A stretch of 64,000 nt of DNA from Ramlibacter tataouinensis (GCF_001580455.1 NZ_CP010951.1:3621001-3685000), one strand, 5' to 3'. Positions 1 through 8,979 are shown, counted from the stretch's first letter. The notes: a model not told the origin generated them from the letters alone. Translations and numbers: made by a program.

Positions 1-505
1 CCTCCTCGTCGTCGTCGACATCCGACATGGCCGACATCAGCAATCCGGCCAGCTGCGGCGACTTCACCAGCCCGACCAGGATGCCGGTGACCGAGATCAG
101 GCGCCAGGGCCGCGCGATCGTCAGCAGCGCCCCGGCGGCGGCGGCAATCCCGAGGTAGGCCAGAGGATGGCGACGCGCATACTGGGACAGCAGCGGCGTC
201 GCCATCTGCAGCCCCATGCGCGCGGGGTGATGCCGCCAATAGCTGCGCGCAGCGCTCCGCACGCGCCGGAACCGCCGCCCACCCGCGGAGCCGGCCGCTG
301 CAGGCTTCTCGCGTGGACCCTGGGCGCCACGCTCTCCCGGCGCCTGCCGCTGTCCCGACGCCTGTCGCCGTTCTGCCTTCTGCTGTTCCGCGGACTTCTG
401 CTGTTCCGAAGCAAACGCCTGCCGTTCCCGGCGCATTTCCTTCCGATAGACATGTTCGATGATGGCCAGGCGGGTGCGCGCCAGTTTGTCGGCCGCGTCG
501 CTCAT
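1..505 (-). CDS. YqjK-like membrane-associated protein, 3' end cut by window edge
   Basis: The reading frame starts at the ATG at 505-503 and is still open at the left edge after 168 codons, so the C-terminus is missing. The N-terminus (MSDAADKLARTR) is followed by a long Gln/Arg/Ala-rich, probably helical stretch (residues about 25-85), then a hydrophobic patch near residues 122-150 with a short membrane segment, and an acidic tail (DVDDDEE) at the edge. It is the third gene of a minus-strand trio after a DUF883 and a holin-like gene, matching the yqjD-yqjE-yqjK order of enterobacteria. Family membership is inferred from position and composition, not from a clear motif; the protein is longer than E. 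coli YqjK. Function is unknown. Confidence 0.6.
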   Translation of the reverse strand, partial: MSDAADKLARTRLAIIEHVYRKEMRRERQAFASEQQKSAEQQKAERRQASGQRQAPGERGAQGPREKPAAAGSAGGRRFRRVRSAARSYWRHHPARMGLQMATPLLSQYARRHPLAYLGIAAAAGALLTIARPWRLISVTGILVGLVKSPQLAGLLMSAMSDVDDDEE

Positions 506-536
506 GCGGCCCTCACCCCCACCAGCGCCTGGCGCG

Positions 537-917
537 TCATGACTTGGCCCCTATCGTTCGCAGCGTCTGCGCGTCGGCGTCGAGTTGCGCCCGAAGTTCG
601 GTAAAGGCGGATGCAGGCATCGGCTGGCGGGCGATCATCCATCCGACCACCACGATGACCAGCGGAATCGCCGGGACCACGACCAGCGCCCAGTGGAATT
701 CATGCAACAGCGCGCCCAGCATCGCCGCCACGCCGGCCAGGATCAGGAACACCAGGCCACCGATCGCGACGGCGCCCCACGCGGCGGCGCGCCGCTTCAC
801 CTGGACGCCCAGGCCGCTCGCCTCTTCCTGCGCCAGCGCGGCGTAGCCGGCGATATGGTCCATCACCAGTTCGGGACGGCTGACGAGCACCGTGAAGATG
901 GGATGGACGATGGCCAT
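537..917 (-). CDS. Phage-holin-family (YqjE-like) inner membrane protein
   Basis: This 126-residue protein has a cytoplasmic N-terminal helix (GYAALAQEEASGLGVQVKRR), two adjacent membrane segments (about residues 47-68 and 75-96) and a short charged tail ending ELRAQLDADAQTLRTIG. That is the architecture of the proteins named phage holin family or YqjE, which in proteobacteria are chromosomal stress-associated membrane proteins rather than lysis proteins. It sits 26 bases after the DUF883 gene and 31 bases before the YqjK-like gene, so the three are probably one transcript. No endolysin or other phage gene is near, so a phage origin is unlikely. Confidence 0.75.
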   Translation of the reverse strand: MAIVHPIFTVLVSRPELVMDHIAGYAALAQEEASGLGVQVKRRAAAWGAVAIGGLVFLILAGVAAMLGALLHEFHWALVVVPAIPLVIVVVGWMIARQPMPASAFTELRAQLDADAQTLRTIGAKS

Positions 918-943
918 GGCTTTCGCCCTGCGTCCGGTCGGAG

Positions 944-1261
944 TCAGTATTGGCGATGGTTGCGGCGCAGCGCGAGCACCAAGCCCGCCACTGCCGCGCC
1001 GATCGCCGCGGCGATCAGCGCCGAGCGCACCGGCTGGTCGGAAACGTAGCGCGAAGTGGCGTGCGCGTATTCGCCCATGCTGCTGGCCCCGCGGTTGGCC
1101 ATGTCCCTGACGCCATAGCGCAGGTCGCGCATCCGCTCGCCTGCGCGCTCCAGCGCCGTCCCCGCAAATTCACGGGTGCTGTCCAAGGCCTGCGTGGCCA
1201 TTCCGCGCGGGTCCTCGGCGTAGGTGGGGTCTCCGCTGCGAAGCGATCTGATGATGTTCAT
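944..1261 (-). CDS. DUF883 family (ElaB/YqjD-like) membrane-anchored protein
   Basis: This 105-residue protein has the DUF883 plan: an amphipathic helical region (ALDSTREFAGTALERAGERM, residues about 26-45), the segment YVSDQPVRSALIAAAIGAAV, and a single C-terminal membrane helix followed by a basic tail (LRRNHRQY). E. coli YqjD and ElaB are C-tail-anchored inner-membrane proteins that bind ribosomes in stationary phase; that role is known for the family, not shown here. The ATG is preceded by GAGAGGA at 9 bases. It is the first gene of the minus-strand trio, so the promoter should lie in 1262-1400. Confidence 0.85.
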   Translation of the reverse strand: MNIIRSLRSGDPTYAEDPRGMATQALDSTREFAGTALERAGERMRDLRYGVRDMANRGASSMGEYAHATSRYVSDQPVRSALIAAAIGAAVAGLVLALRRNHRQY

Positions 1262-1535
1262 CTCGTTGTCCTCTCGTGACGTTCGGTGCTATGGGCACGC
1301 ATGCCATGCACACATGCCCTCCGGTTGACAGGGCGCCCTGCGCGAGGGGTCACCTGCGGCTAGGTTAGACGGGGGCCACGCGCGCTGTTGATCGGCGGTC
1401 GGCCTGTCAATCTGTCGGCAGGCGTGATCGCCCCATGTAGGACCCGGCCGACCTTCGGAGAGGAAATTTCGGAAAGCCTGCGGCCAGCGGGACCACCAAA
1501 GCGCGGCCTAAGCCTCCGCTGTGGGCGAACCGCCG
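1262..1535. other. Gene-free spacer between the DUF883 trio and the histidine kinase
   Basis: This 274-base stretch lies between the 5' end of the DUF883 gene and the 3' end of the kinase gene, both on the minus strand. Short open frames here run antisense into the kinase and lack a convincing start. It should hold the trio's promoter (a GCATGC-rich patch lies at about 1300-1315), but I cannot point to a clear -35/-10 pair. Confidence 0.5.
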
Positions 1536-2915
1536 TCAGGCGGTCACGGCCGCCGGCGAGGCGCCGGCAGGCGCCTGGACCTTGGGCAGCACAGCGGCAA
1601 TGCGTGTGCCCCGGCCCGGCATGGATGACACGGTGAGCCGTCCGCCGGCCGCCTCCACGCGGTGGCGCATGCCGGCCAGGCCGTGCGTGGATCCGCGCGT
1701 CCTGGAGACGTCGAAGCCCTTGCCGTCGTCCCGGATGTCGACCTCGACGTGCGCCCCGTAGTTGCGCATGCTGATCTCCACCTGCTTGGCCTCGGCGTAC
1801 TTGCCCACGTTGGTGAGCGACTCCTGCACCAACCGGTAGACGGTGAGCTGGCGCGGCTCGTCCAGTTCGGCCGATTCCAGCAAGGTGGTGACCTCGATGC
1901 CGGAGCGTTCGGAGAACTCGCGTGCCAGGATCTCCAGCGAGGCGGTCAGGCCCAGGTTGGACAGCGACGAGGGACGCAGGTCCTCGATGATGCGACGCTT
2001 CAGCGCGATGCCGCTGTTCAGCGAGTCGGTGAGGTGCTGCAGGCGCTGAGCCATCTCCGGCGCAGTCTGGGGGCCGAGGCGCGACTTGAGCCGCGCGACG
2101 TCGAGCTTGGCGGCAGTCAGCAAGGCGCCGAGTTCGTCGTGCAGCTCGCGTGCCAGGTGGCCGCGCTCCTCTTCCCGCACATTCTGCAGATGCGTCGCCA
2201 GCTCGGTGAGCGAGGCGGTCCGTTCGCGAACTTGCCGCTCCAGCAGGTCGCGTTCCCGCTCCAGCTCCTGCTGCTGCCGCTCGCCGGCGGCCTTGAGCGC
2301 GGTCGATTGCCGCAGGTACAGCCAGAAGGCCAGCAGTGCGGCCATGGTCACTGCGGCGATGCCGATGCGCGAGAGGATCAGGGAGCGGCGCACCTGCGAC
2401 TGGCCCGCATCCATGCGGGCGCTGGATACGCTGATGAGCTTGGACGCCTGGGTGCGGATCGCGTCCATGTCTTCCTTGCCGACGTCGGTCGTGAGGATGA
2501 ACTTCCAGACGTCCTCGTTGCCCTGCTTGCGCATGCGCACCGACATGTCCATCTCGGTGAGCTTGCGCTGCACGTTGCGCGTGAGCTGGCTCAGCACGAC
2601 GGACTCCTCGGAATCGGCGGGGTAGGCCGTGCGCAGTCCATCGAGCTGCTGGCTGATGTCGGAGATGGCTGCGTTGTACGGCTCCAGGTAGCGCGGATCG
2701 CCCGTGAGCAGGAAGCCGCGCGAGCCGGTTTCGGCATCGAGCATGTGCTGCAGCACCCGATTGAGCGAGGCGCGCTGGCGCGAGGCTTCGACGATGCTAT
2801 CGAGCGATTGCGTGGACTGGACGAAACCGGTCTCGTTGATGCCAATCAAGAACAGGGCGGCCAGCAGCGCCAGCGCGAGGTTGACCGTCGTCCTTGACAT
2901 CGAGAATGAACGCAT
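1536..2915 (-). CDS. Membrane sensor histidine kinase with CHASE3 domain (NarX/DegS type)
   Basis: The 459-residue protein has a membrane helix at about 9-26, a periplasmic CHASE3 domain (about 27-175, with the typical RVLQHMLDAETGSRGFLLTG stretch), a second helix at about 178-200, a coiled coil, then a HisKA_3 dimerisation domain with phospho-acceptor His259 (ARELHDELG) and an HATPase_c domain with N-box Asn369 (QESLTNVGKYA) and G-box DDGKGF (396-401). I chose the ATG at 2915 because AGGAG lies 10 bases upstream; an in-frame ATG at 2999 would add 28 non-conserved residues. It is divergent from a NarL-type regulator gene 107 bases away, its likely phosphorylation partner. The ligand cannot be read from the sequence. 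Confidence 0.88.
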   Translation of the reverse strand: MRSFSMSRTTVNLALALLAALFLIGINETGFVQSTQSLDSIVEASRQRASLNRVLQHMLDAETGSRGFLLTGDPRYLEPYNAAISDISQQLDGLRTAYPADSEESVVLSQLTRNVQRKLTEMDMSVRMRKQGNEDVWKFILTTDVGKEDMDAIRTQASKLISVSSARMDAGQSQVRRSLILSRIGIAAVTMAALLAFWLYLRQSTALKAAGERQQQELERERDLLERQVRERTASLTELATHLQNVREEERGHLARELHDELGALLTAAKLDVARLKSRLGPQTAPEMAQRLQHLTDSLNSGIALKRRIIEDLRPSSLSNLGLTASLEILAREFSERSGIEVTTLLESAELDEPRQLTVYRLVQESLTNVGKYAEAKQVEISMRNYGAHVEVDIRDDGKGFDVSRTRGSTHGLAGMRHRVEAAGGRLTVSSMPGRGTRIAAVLPKVQAPAGASPAAVTA

Positions 2916-3022
2916 ATGGACATCACTCCTGTCTTTTCTTGTCGCGCCTAGAATCGCGGCTAGTGACGCAGGCGCTGGTGGGGCACAATGAACCCGCAAC
3001 TTGACACCGAGGAAGGCCAGAC

Positions 3023-3655
3023 ATGATCAGAGTCGGCATTGTGGATGACCATGCCATTGTGCGTTCGGGACTCAAGCAGTTCTTTTCCGAGCAGGTGGAT
3101 TTGCGTGTAGTCGGAGAGGCCGCCAGTGGCCGCGAGGCGATCGACCTGGTACGCACCACCGAGCTCGACGTGCTGGTGATGGACCTGTCGATGCCGGGGC
3201 AAAGCGGCATCGACGCCCTCGGCATGATCCGCGCCAAGGCGCCGGACGTCGGGATCCTGATCCTCTCGGGCTATCCCGAGGAGCACTATGCCATGAACCT
3301 CATCCGCCAGGGCGCAAGCGGCTACCTCAACAAGGAGTGCGAGCCGATGGAGATCGTCAACGCGATCCGCACCATCGCGCTCGGGCGGCGCTACATCTCC
3401 CCGGCGGTGGCCGAGTTGCTGGCACAACAGCTTAACCGGAAGGAGGGCGGCGCTCCTCACGAGCAGCTCTCCGAACGCGAGTTCCAGGTATTCCTCAAAC
3501 TCGCCAAGGGCGAAACGGCGGGCGACATTGCCAAGGCACTCTCCCTGAGTGTGAAGACCGTCAGTACTTACCGCACCAGGCTCATGGAAAAGATGAGCCT
3601 CGCTTCCAACAGCGACCTGACGTACTACGCGCTGAAGAACAAGTTGATCGACTAG
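3023..3655 (+). CDS. NarL/FixJ-family response regulator
   Basis: The 210-residue protein is a receiver domain (acidic pair Asp8-Asp9, phospho-acceptor Asp54 in VMDLSMPG, conserved Lys104) joined to a LuxR-type helix-turn-helix (about 148-205, LSEREFQVFLKLAKGETAGDIAKAL). This is the standard output partner of HisKA_3 kinases, and the divergent CHASE3 kinase gene next door is its obvious cognate. A typical ATG follows a GGAAGG stretch. Target genes cannot be inferred; regulators of this class often act on divergent or distant promoters. Confidence 0.92.
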   Translation: MIRVGIVDDHAIVRSGLKQFFSEQVDLRVVGEAASGREAIDLVRTTELDVLVMDLSMPGQSGIDALGMIRAKAPDVGILILSGYPEEHYAMNLIRQGASGYLNKECEPMEIVNAIRTIALGRRYISPAVAELLAQQLNRKEGGAPHEQLSEREFQVFLKLAKGETAGDIAKALSLSVKTVSTYRTRLMEKMSLASNSDLTYYALKNKLID

Positions 3656-3720
3656 TCGATTAGAACGCCGGGAAACGCGCAGCGTTCACTGCCGGCCGCA
3701 GCATCCGGCGTGCCCGGAAT

Positions 3721-4107
3721 TCACGGCCCCTGAAGCGCAGGGTTGTGCGCCATGCAGTACTCGACCAGGGCATCGATCTCGTTGGACTTATCGAAAACGG
3801 CGTCGGCGCCGAGCTCCATGCAGCGCCTGCGCACGTCGGACGTCGCATAGTTGCTCAGGACCACCACCAGGCGTCCCTGCGGGCGTGACCGGCAGGCCTC
3901 GAGCACGCCGAGGCCGCTGCCTTGCTTGAGGAACAGGTCGACGATGGCCAGGTCCCAATGGCCCTCATTGCCCGCAAGCCAGGCCTTGGCTTCGTTCTCC
4001 GATTCGGACCAGCCCAGGGCCTTGACGCGCGCGAGCTCTTCCAGGGCGCCGATCAGGTTGTCACGGATCGTGGCGTTGTCTTCGACGATGTAGGTTTTCA
4101 GTTCCAC
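3721..4107 (-). CDS. Single-domain CheY-like response regulator
   Basis: The protein is 128 residues, a bare receiver domain: acidic pair Glu9-Asp10, phospho-acceptor Asp57 (LAIVDLFLKQGSG), Ser85 in the Thr/Ser position and Lys107 (VFDKSNE). There is no output domain, so it must work by protein contact or as a phosphate sink. The start codon is GTG, with no strong ribosome site. It converges with the NarL-type regulator gene, leaving a 65-base gap, and may belong to the same signalling circuit as the CHASE3 kinase; that is inferred from proximity only. Confidence 0.85.
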   Translation of the reverse strand: MELKTYIVEDNATIRDNLIGALEELARVKALGWSESENEAKAWLAGNEGHWDLAIVDLFLKQGSGLGVLEACRSRPQGRLVVVLSNYATSDVRRRCMELGADAVFDKSNEIDALVEYCMAHNPALQGP

Positions 4108-4316
4108 GGCAGTCTGCAGTGCCGGACACGTTCACACGATCCGGGCCGAGCCCGTGCGTCCAGTGTTGAGTCCCCGCCCATTCCGGCTGGATTCTGCCAG
4201 CGGTCGAGTCCGCAATTCGTAGGATGTTTCCTACCGGCCCGAACCCCCCGGCCCCGCAGGGTTTCGCAAGAGGCACTGACCGGGCCTCGAGGGAGACGCT
4301 CCGCACACTGGGACAC

Positions 4317-6518
4317 ATGGATCCTGCGCGCCGAAGCATCGCCGGCAGGCCGCCCTGGCAATTGGCACTGGCGGGCTTGGTACTGCTCGTATCGGTGGCG
4401 ATGCTCATCATTGCCCTGTTTCCCTGGAATGCCGTGCGCGAGCCGCTCAACCGGTATGTGAGCGAGCGCACCGGCCGCGAGTTCTCGACCACGGCGCTGG
4501 ACGTGAGGATCGGGCGCACCACACGCATCCTGCTGCAGGGCGTGGCCTTGGCGAACCCGGACTGGGCGCGCGACCGCTACCTGGTGCGGGCTGAGGCGGC
4601 GGAGATTGAGGTGCGCCTGCTGCCATTGCTGCTGTACCGGCGCGTCGAACTCCCACTGGTGGCCTTGCGCAAACCACAACTGGGCTTGCAGATGGAAGCC
4701 GATGGCCGGCGTACCTGGGCGCTCGCGCGCAACACCGGCGATCCGGGCAAGGTTCCCGACATCGGCGCCCTCGCAGTCGACCAGGGGATCGCGCATTTCG
4801 TGGCGGCCGCGCATGCCGTGGACGTCCGGGCCGACTTCGCGATCGAGGACCCGGCGGCAGGCCCGCAGGAGCCAGGGTTGGCGCCGCAGTCCCTGCCGCT
4901 GCGCTTCAACGCCCGTGGCACATGGCGGAACGAGCCGTTCACCGCGAAGGGCCGCACCGGCAACGTGCTGCAGCTGAGCGCGGGCAGGCACGAGGCCTTC
5001 CCCATGGAGATCGACGCGGCGGCCGGCGCCACCCGCCTGACCGCGCGGGGCGCAATCGGCAGCCTGAAGACGCTGGACGGCGCCCATGCCGACGTCGACC
5101 TGCAAGGCAGGAACCTTGCCGAGCTGTACAAGCTCATCGGCGTGGTGCTGCCCGAAACGCCCCAGTACAGCGTGCGCGGCCGCGTCTCCAGGGCCGGCGC
5201 CATGTGGCAGGTGCGGGGGCTGGCCGGCAAGCTCGGCAACACCGACGTGGCGGGCGAGCTCTCGTTCGACCCCACGGGCGAAGTCCCGCACCTGGCCGGC
5301 TATCTCGTGTCCCGGTGGCTGGACTTCAACGACCTGGCGCCGCTGGTCGGGCTGCAGGACAGGCCGCGCGGTCCACGAGCGGAGCAGGCGCAGGGCCGGG
5401 CGGACGGGAGGGCGCGCGCGCCCAAGCCGCCGCGCGAGCCGATGCGCAAGGTCCTGCCACAGGCGGCCCTTGACCTCGGCCGCCTCAAGGCCATGAATGC
5501 GGACGTGACCTACAGCGCCGCGCGGGTCACCAATGTCCGGCAGTTGCCCCTGGAGCGGATCGCCGTGCGGGCGCGCCTGCAGTCAGGGGTGCTGAACCTG
5601 GACCCGTTGGACCTGGGGATGGCGGGCGGCACGCTGGCGGGGCGGATGCGGATCGACAGCCATGCCGACCCGGCGGTGGTCGAGGCGCATCTGGACGGAA
5701 GGTCCCTGGAGCTGCGTAAGCTCATGCGCAACGAGCAGCTGATCAAGTCGAGCTTCGGCCGGATCCACGCCGACGTCGACCTGACCGGGCGCGGAAACTC
5801 GGCCGCGCAGATGCTGGCGAGCGCCAGCGGCAGCATGTCGCTGCTGATGGGGCCGGGCCAGATCAGCAACCTGCTGCTCGAGTTCGCGGGCCTGGATGGC
5901 GGCGAAATCCTGAAGTTCCTCATCGGCGGCGACCGCAACATCTCGGTGCGCTGCGCGGCGACCGCGTTCGATGTGAAGCAGGGCGTGATGACGAGCCGCG
6001 CCCTCCTGCTGGACACGGTCGACACCGTCATCTGGGGCGACGGCCACGTGAACTTCGGCACCGAGGCGCTGGACCTGTACCTGCGCCCCTATCCCAAGGA
6101 CACCAGCATCCTGAGCCTGCGCGCCCCGATCCAGATGGGCGGCACGCTCGGCGCGCCACAGGCCGGTCCCGACAAGACGGTGCTGGGCGGCCGCGCTGCC
6201 CTGGCGGCGGCACTGGCGGCGGTCAATCCCTTGCTCGCACTGGCCGCCACCATCGAAACCGGGCCGGGCCACGATGCGAATTGCAGCGAGGTCCTGCGCC
6301 GCGCCGCCTCCCCGCGCGTGTCGCCGGCGGCTGCGCGCGCCAGCCAGCAGGCGCGCGAAGACCAGGCGAAACGGGGCACAGGCGGGCCGGGCGCCACGGC
6401 GGGCTCGCTGCTGGGGCTGGAAGGGAAGTCCTTGGCCGAGAGGGAGCGTGCCCACCCGCAGCCGGATGCCGCGAAACCCGCCAAGCGGCCAGCGTCCGCT
6501 GCTACCGGCAGGCCCTAG
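4317..6518 (+). CDS. AsmA family protein
   Basis: A 733-residue protein with one N-terminal membrane anchor (about 15-37, LALAGLVLLVSVAMLIIALF) followed by a long periplasmic beta-rich body, as in AsmA/YhjG relatives: FSTTALDVRIGRTTRILLQG near the N-terminus and the C-terminal AsmA repeat region with LRMGG-like strands (DLYLRPYPKDTSILSLRAPI). The last 100 residues are Ala/Pro/Lys-rich and probably disordered. AsmA-like proteins are thought to act in phospholipid transport and outer-membrane homeostasis. I took the ATG at 4317, just before the membrane anchor; a frame start at 4224 would add an unconserved Pro-rich leader. Its stop overlaps the stop of the convergent moeB gene by 4 bases. Confidence 0.85.
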   Translation: MDPARRSIAGRPPWQLALAGLVLLVSVAMLIIALFPWNAVREPLNRYVSERTGREFSTTALDVRIGRTTRILLQGVALANPDWARDRYLVRAEAAEIEVRLLPLLLYRRVELPLVALRKPQLGLQMEADGRRTWALARNTGDPGKVPDIGALAVDQGIAHFVAAAHAVDVRADFAIEDPAAGPQEPGLAPQSLPLRFNARGTWRNEPFTAKGRTGNVLQLSAGRHEAFPMEIDAAAGATRLTARGAIGSLKTLDGAHADVDLQGRNLAELYKLIGVVLPETPQYSVRGRVSRAGAMWQVRGLAGKLGNTDVAGELSFDPTGEVPHLAGYLVSRWLDFNDLAPLVGLQDRPRGPRAEQAQGRADGRARAPKPPREPMRKVLPQAALDLGRLKAMNADVTYSAARVTNVRQLPLERIAVRARLQSGVLNLDPLDLGMAGGTLAGRMRIDSHADPAVVEAHLDGRSLELRKLMRNEQLIKSSFGRIHADVDLTGRGNSAAQMLASASGSMSLLMGPGQISNLLLEFAGLDGGEILKFLIGGDRNISVRCAATAFDVKQGVMTSRALLLDTVDTVIWGDGHVNFGTEALDLYLRPYPKDTSILSLRAPIQMGGTLGAPQAGPDKTVLGGRAALAAALAAVNPLLALAATIETGPGHDANCSEVLRRAASPRVSPAAARASQQAREDQAKRGTGGPGATAGSLLGLEGKSLAERERAHPQPDAAKPAKRPASAATGRP

Positions 6519-7279
6519 GCCCGGTGATGCGGGCGCGAGCCGCAGACCGTGCAATGCGGGTTGCGCGGCACGCGCATCTCGGTCCACGACATCGAACGGC
6601 CATCGAGCATCAACAGCCGCCCTGCCAGCGACGCCCCGGTGCCGCTGAGCAGCTTGAGCGCTTCGGCCGCCTGCGTCGCGCCGACGATGCCCACCAGCGG
6701 CGCGAACACCCCGAGGGTGGCGCAGCGCGTTTCCTCGAAGTCGTCGCCCTGCGGAAACACGCAGGCGTAGCAGGGCGAGGCGCCATCGCGCACGTCGTAC
6801 ACCGAGATCTGGCCGTCGAAGCGGATGGCGGCGCCCGAGACCAGCGGCTTGGCATGCCGCACGCAGGCGGCGTTGATCGCGTGGCGGGTGGAGAAGTTGT
6901 CGGTGCAGTCGATGACCACGTCGGCCCCGGGCACGAGCCGGTCGAGCCCTTGCGCGTCCATGCGCTCGGTGATCGCGGTCACGCGCGGCTCCGGATTGAT
7001 CGCGGCGATGCCGAGGCGGGCCGATTCGGCCTTGGGCTGGCCGATGCGCGCCATGTCGTGCGCGATCTGGCGCTGCAGATTCGTCAGGTCCACGTGGTCG
7101 TGGTCGACCAGGGTGATCCAGCCCACGCCGGCGGTGCCCAGGTACAGCGCCACGGGCGAGCCCAAGCCGCCGGCGCCGATCACCAGCGCGTGCCCCGCCA
7201 TGATGCGCTCCTGGCCTTCGACGCCGATTTCCTCGAGCAGGATGTGGCGCGAGTAGCGCAGCAACTGGTCGTCCGTCAT
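6515..7279 (-). CDS. moeB: Molybdopterin-synthase adenylyltransferase MoeB (ThiF/HesA family)
   Basis: The 254-residue E1-like enzyme activates the C-terminus of MoaD as acyl-adenylate in molybdopterin synthesis. Visible are the N-terminal LLRYSRHILLEEIG block, the nucleotide-binding GAGGLG at 35-40, the LVDHDHVDLTNLQRQ stretch, the zinc CxxC pairs (CYAC and CTVC) and the Cys-containing crossover loop (ETRCATLGVFAPLVGI). Length and order fit MoeB; the closely related ThiF or HesA functions cannot be excluded. Both formate dehydrogenases in this window need a pterin cofactor, so the gene is functionally relevant to them although 28 kb away. Confidence 0.85.
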   Translation of the reverse strand: MTDDQLLRYSRHILLEEIGVEGQERIMAGHALVIGAGGLGSPVALYLGTAGVGWITLVDHDHVDLTNLQRQIAHDMARIGQPKAESARLGIAAINPEPRVTAITERMDAQGLDRLVPGADVVIDCTDNFSTRHAINAACVRHAKPLVSGAAIRFDGQISVYDVRDGASPCYACVFPQGDDFEETRCATLGVFAPLVGIVGATQAAEALKLLSGTGASLAGRLLMLDGRSMSWTEMRVPRNPHCTVCGSRPHHRA

Positions 7280-7295
7280 GGCCTAGTGTCCTGTC
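7280..7295. repeat. 16-bp repeat GGCCTAGTGTCCTGTC, copy 1
   Basis: The same 16 bases occur at 15181-15196. Here they lie directly upstream of the moeB start, in an otherwise short spacer. CTAG is rare in GC-rich genomes, which makes the match slightly more notable, but a single exact 16-mer pair in 64 kb is close to chance expectation. It could be the remnant end of a mobile element. Confidence 0.35.
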
Positions 7296-7324
7296 CCACA
7301 AATAAGCACCAGATTGTGCTGCAC

Positions 7325-7355
7325 GAAAGAAAAAGGCCGGCGTTTTGCCGGCCTT
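7325..7355 (-). terminator. Rho-independent terminator of the S41 protease gene
   Basis: Read on the minus strand, a perfect 9-bp stem (AAGGCCGGC/GCCGGCCTT) with a 5-base loop is followed by a T-rich tract (TTTTTCTTTC). It begins 20 bases beyond the protease stop codon. Confidence 0.88.
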
Positions 7356-7374
7356 CGTCAGCGCGAGAAGGAAA

Positions 7375-8814
7375 TCAGTTTTCCTTCTTGTCGCTCTTGT
7401 CTTCGATGACCTGCGTCTTGCTGACCAGGACCGGACGGCCCTTGAGCTGGTTCAGCGCCTGCACCAGCTGGAAGTCCTTGTCGGTGCCGTATTCGGGGAT
7501 CTTGCGCTCCACCGGGCCCTTCTTGGCTTCTTCCTCGGCCCGCTTGCGCGCCTCGTCGCGCGCCTTCTCGCGTGCCGGGTCCTTGACCTCGGGGCCCTGG
7601 CCGCTGGACAGGTGCTTTTCGAGGTCGGCCTCGCGTGTGCGCAGCATCGAGAAGACGTTGCCTTCTTCCGCTTCGTCGACCAGCACGTCGGGCACGATGC
7701 CGCGCGCCTGGATCGACTTGCCGGTGGGCGTGTAGTAGCGTGCCGTGGTGAGCTTCAGGCCGGTGTCGGGGCCGAGCGGACGCACCGTCTGCACTGAGCC
7801 CTTGCCGAAGGTCTGGCTGCCCAACACGGTGGCGCGGTGATGGTCCTGCAGCGCCCCGGCCACAATCTCGCTGGCCGATGCGGAGCCTTCATTGACCAGC
7901 ACCACCAGGGGCACCGTCTTGAGTTCGGCCGGCAGGCGGCGCAGCGGGTCGGAGCCGGCGCGGCGCTGGTAGTACTCGGGCGCGGCGCGGTAGATGAACT
8001 TGCTTTCGGCCAGCTGGCCGTTGGTGGAGACCACCACCACGTTCTCCGGCAGGAAGGCCGCCGAGACTGCCACGGCCGCATCGAGCAAACCGCCCGGGTC
8101 GTTGCGCAGGTCCAGCACCAGGCCGCGCAGGTGGGGTTCCTGCTTGTAGATTTCCTCCATCTTCCGGACGAAGTCATCGACGGTGCGCTCCTGGAACTGC
8201 GTCAGCCGGATCCAGGCATAACCCGGCTCGATCACCTTGCCCTTGACCGACTGGGTCTTGATTTCCTCGCGGGTGATGGTCACCGGGAAGGTGCGGTTCT
8301 CCTCCTTGCGGAAGATCGTGAGCATCACCCGGGTGTTCGGCTCGCCGCGCATGCGCTTGACGGCTTCATTGAGCGTCAGGCCCTTCACCGCGGTGTCGTC
8401 GATCTTGGTGATCAGGTCATTTGGCTTGAGCCCGGCGCGGAACGCGGGGGAGCCTTCGATCGGGGAGACCACCTTCACCAGGCCGTCTTCCTGCGAGATC
8501 TCGATGCCCACGCCGACGAAGCGCCCCGAGGTGCCTTCGCGGAATTCCTTGAACGACTTCTTGTCGAAGTACTGCGAGTGCGGATCGAGGCTGGAGACCA
8601 TGCCCGCGATCGCATCCTGGATGAGTTTTTTCTCGTCGACCGGTTCGACGTAGTCGCTCTTGACCATGCCGAAGACGGCTGCCAGTTGCTGCAGTTCCTC
8701 CAGGGGCAGGGGCGCCAGCGATCCCCGGGCCACCGTCTGCAACGACACCGTCGTCAGCGCGCCAGCCAATGCGCCCACGGAAATCCAGCCGGCAATCTTG
8801 AGTTTGTGGCTCAT
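7375..8814 (-). CDS. Carboxy-terminal processing protease, S41 family (CtpA/Prc-like)
   Basis: The 479-residue protein has an N-terminal hydrophobic segment (about 7-30) acting as signal or anchor, a PDZ domain (about 98-170, GRFVGVGIEI and GSPAFRAGLKPNDLI) and an S41 catalytic domain with the Ser/Lys dyad: Ser about 313 in EGSASASE and Lys338 in FGKGSVQ. The C-terminal 90 residues are highly charged (Lys/Glu/Arg) with a QALNQLKGR element. Such enzymes trim periplasmic substrates from their C-termini. It is followed by a strong terminator. A possible -10 (TATATT on the minus strand near 8838) lies upstream. Confidence 0.92.
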   Translation of the reverse strand: MSHKLKIAGWISVGALAGALTTVSLQTVARGSLAPLPLEELQQLAAVFGMVKSDYVEPVDEKKLIQDAIAGMVSSLDPHSQYFDKKSFKEFREGTSGRFVGVGIEISQEDGLVKVVSPIEGSPAFRAGLKPNDLITKIDDTAVKGLTLNEAVKRMRGEPNTRVMLTIFRKEENRTFPVTITREEIKTQSVKGKVIEPGYAWIRLTQFQERTVDDFVRKMEEIYKQEPHLRGLVLDLRNDPGGLLDAAVAVSAAFLPENVVVVSTNGQLAESKFIYRAAPEYYQRRAGSDPLRRLPAELKTVPLVVLVNEGSASASEIVAGALQDHHRATVLGSQTFGKGSVQTVRPLGPDTGLKLTTARYYTPTGKSIQARGIVPDVLVDEAEEGNVFSMLRTREADLEKHLSSGQGPEVKDPAREKARDEARKRAEEEAKKGPVERKIPEYGTDKDFQLVQALNQLKGRPVLVSKTQVIEDKSDKKEN

Positions 8815-8979
8815 TGAGGGGAATCCAATCCTAGTCTTCGAAAATATACACCCGCGACCACGATATGACGCAATCGTTACCTGGGGGTTCCCCGCGTGTT
8901 TGGCTGGGCGCGTGGAAAAAGTCCCGGACTGGGCGCTGCCTGCGGCCCGGCACCGAGACCGCAGGCGCCTTCCAGACGG

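Noticed and set aside
537..917. Holin-like gene as a sign of prophage.
   Set aside because: No endolysin, spanin, structural or integrase gene is near, and DUF883/YqjE-like pairs are normal chromosomal genes.
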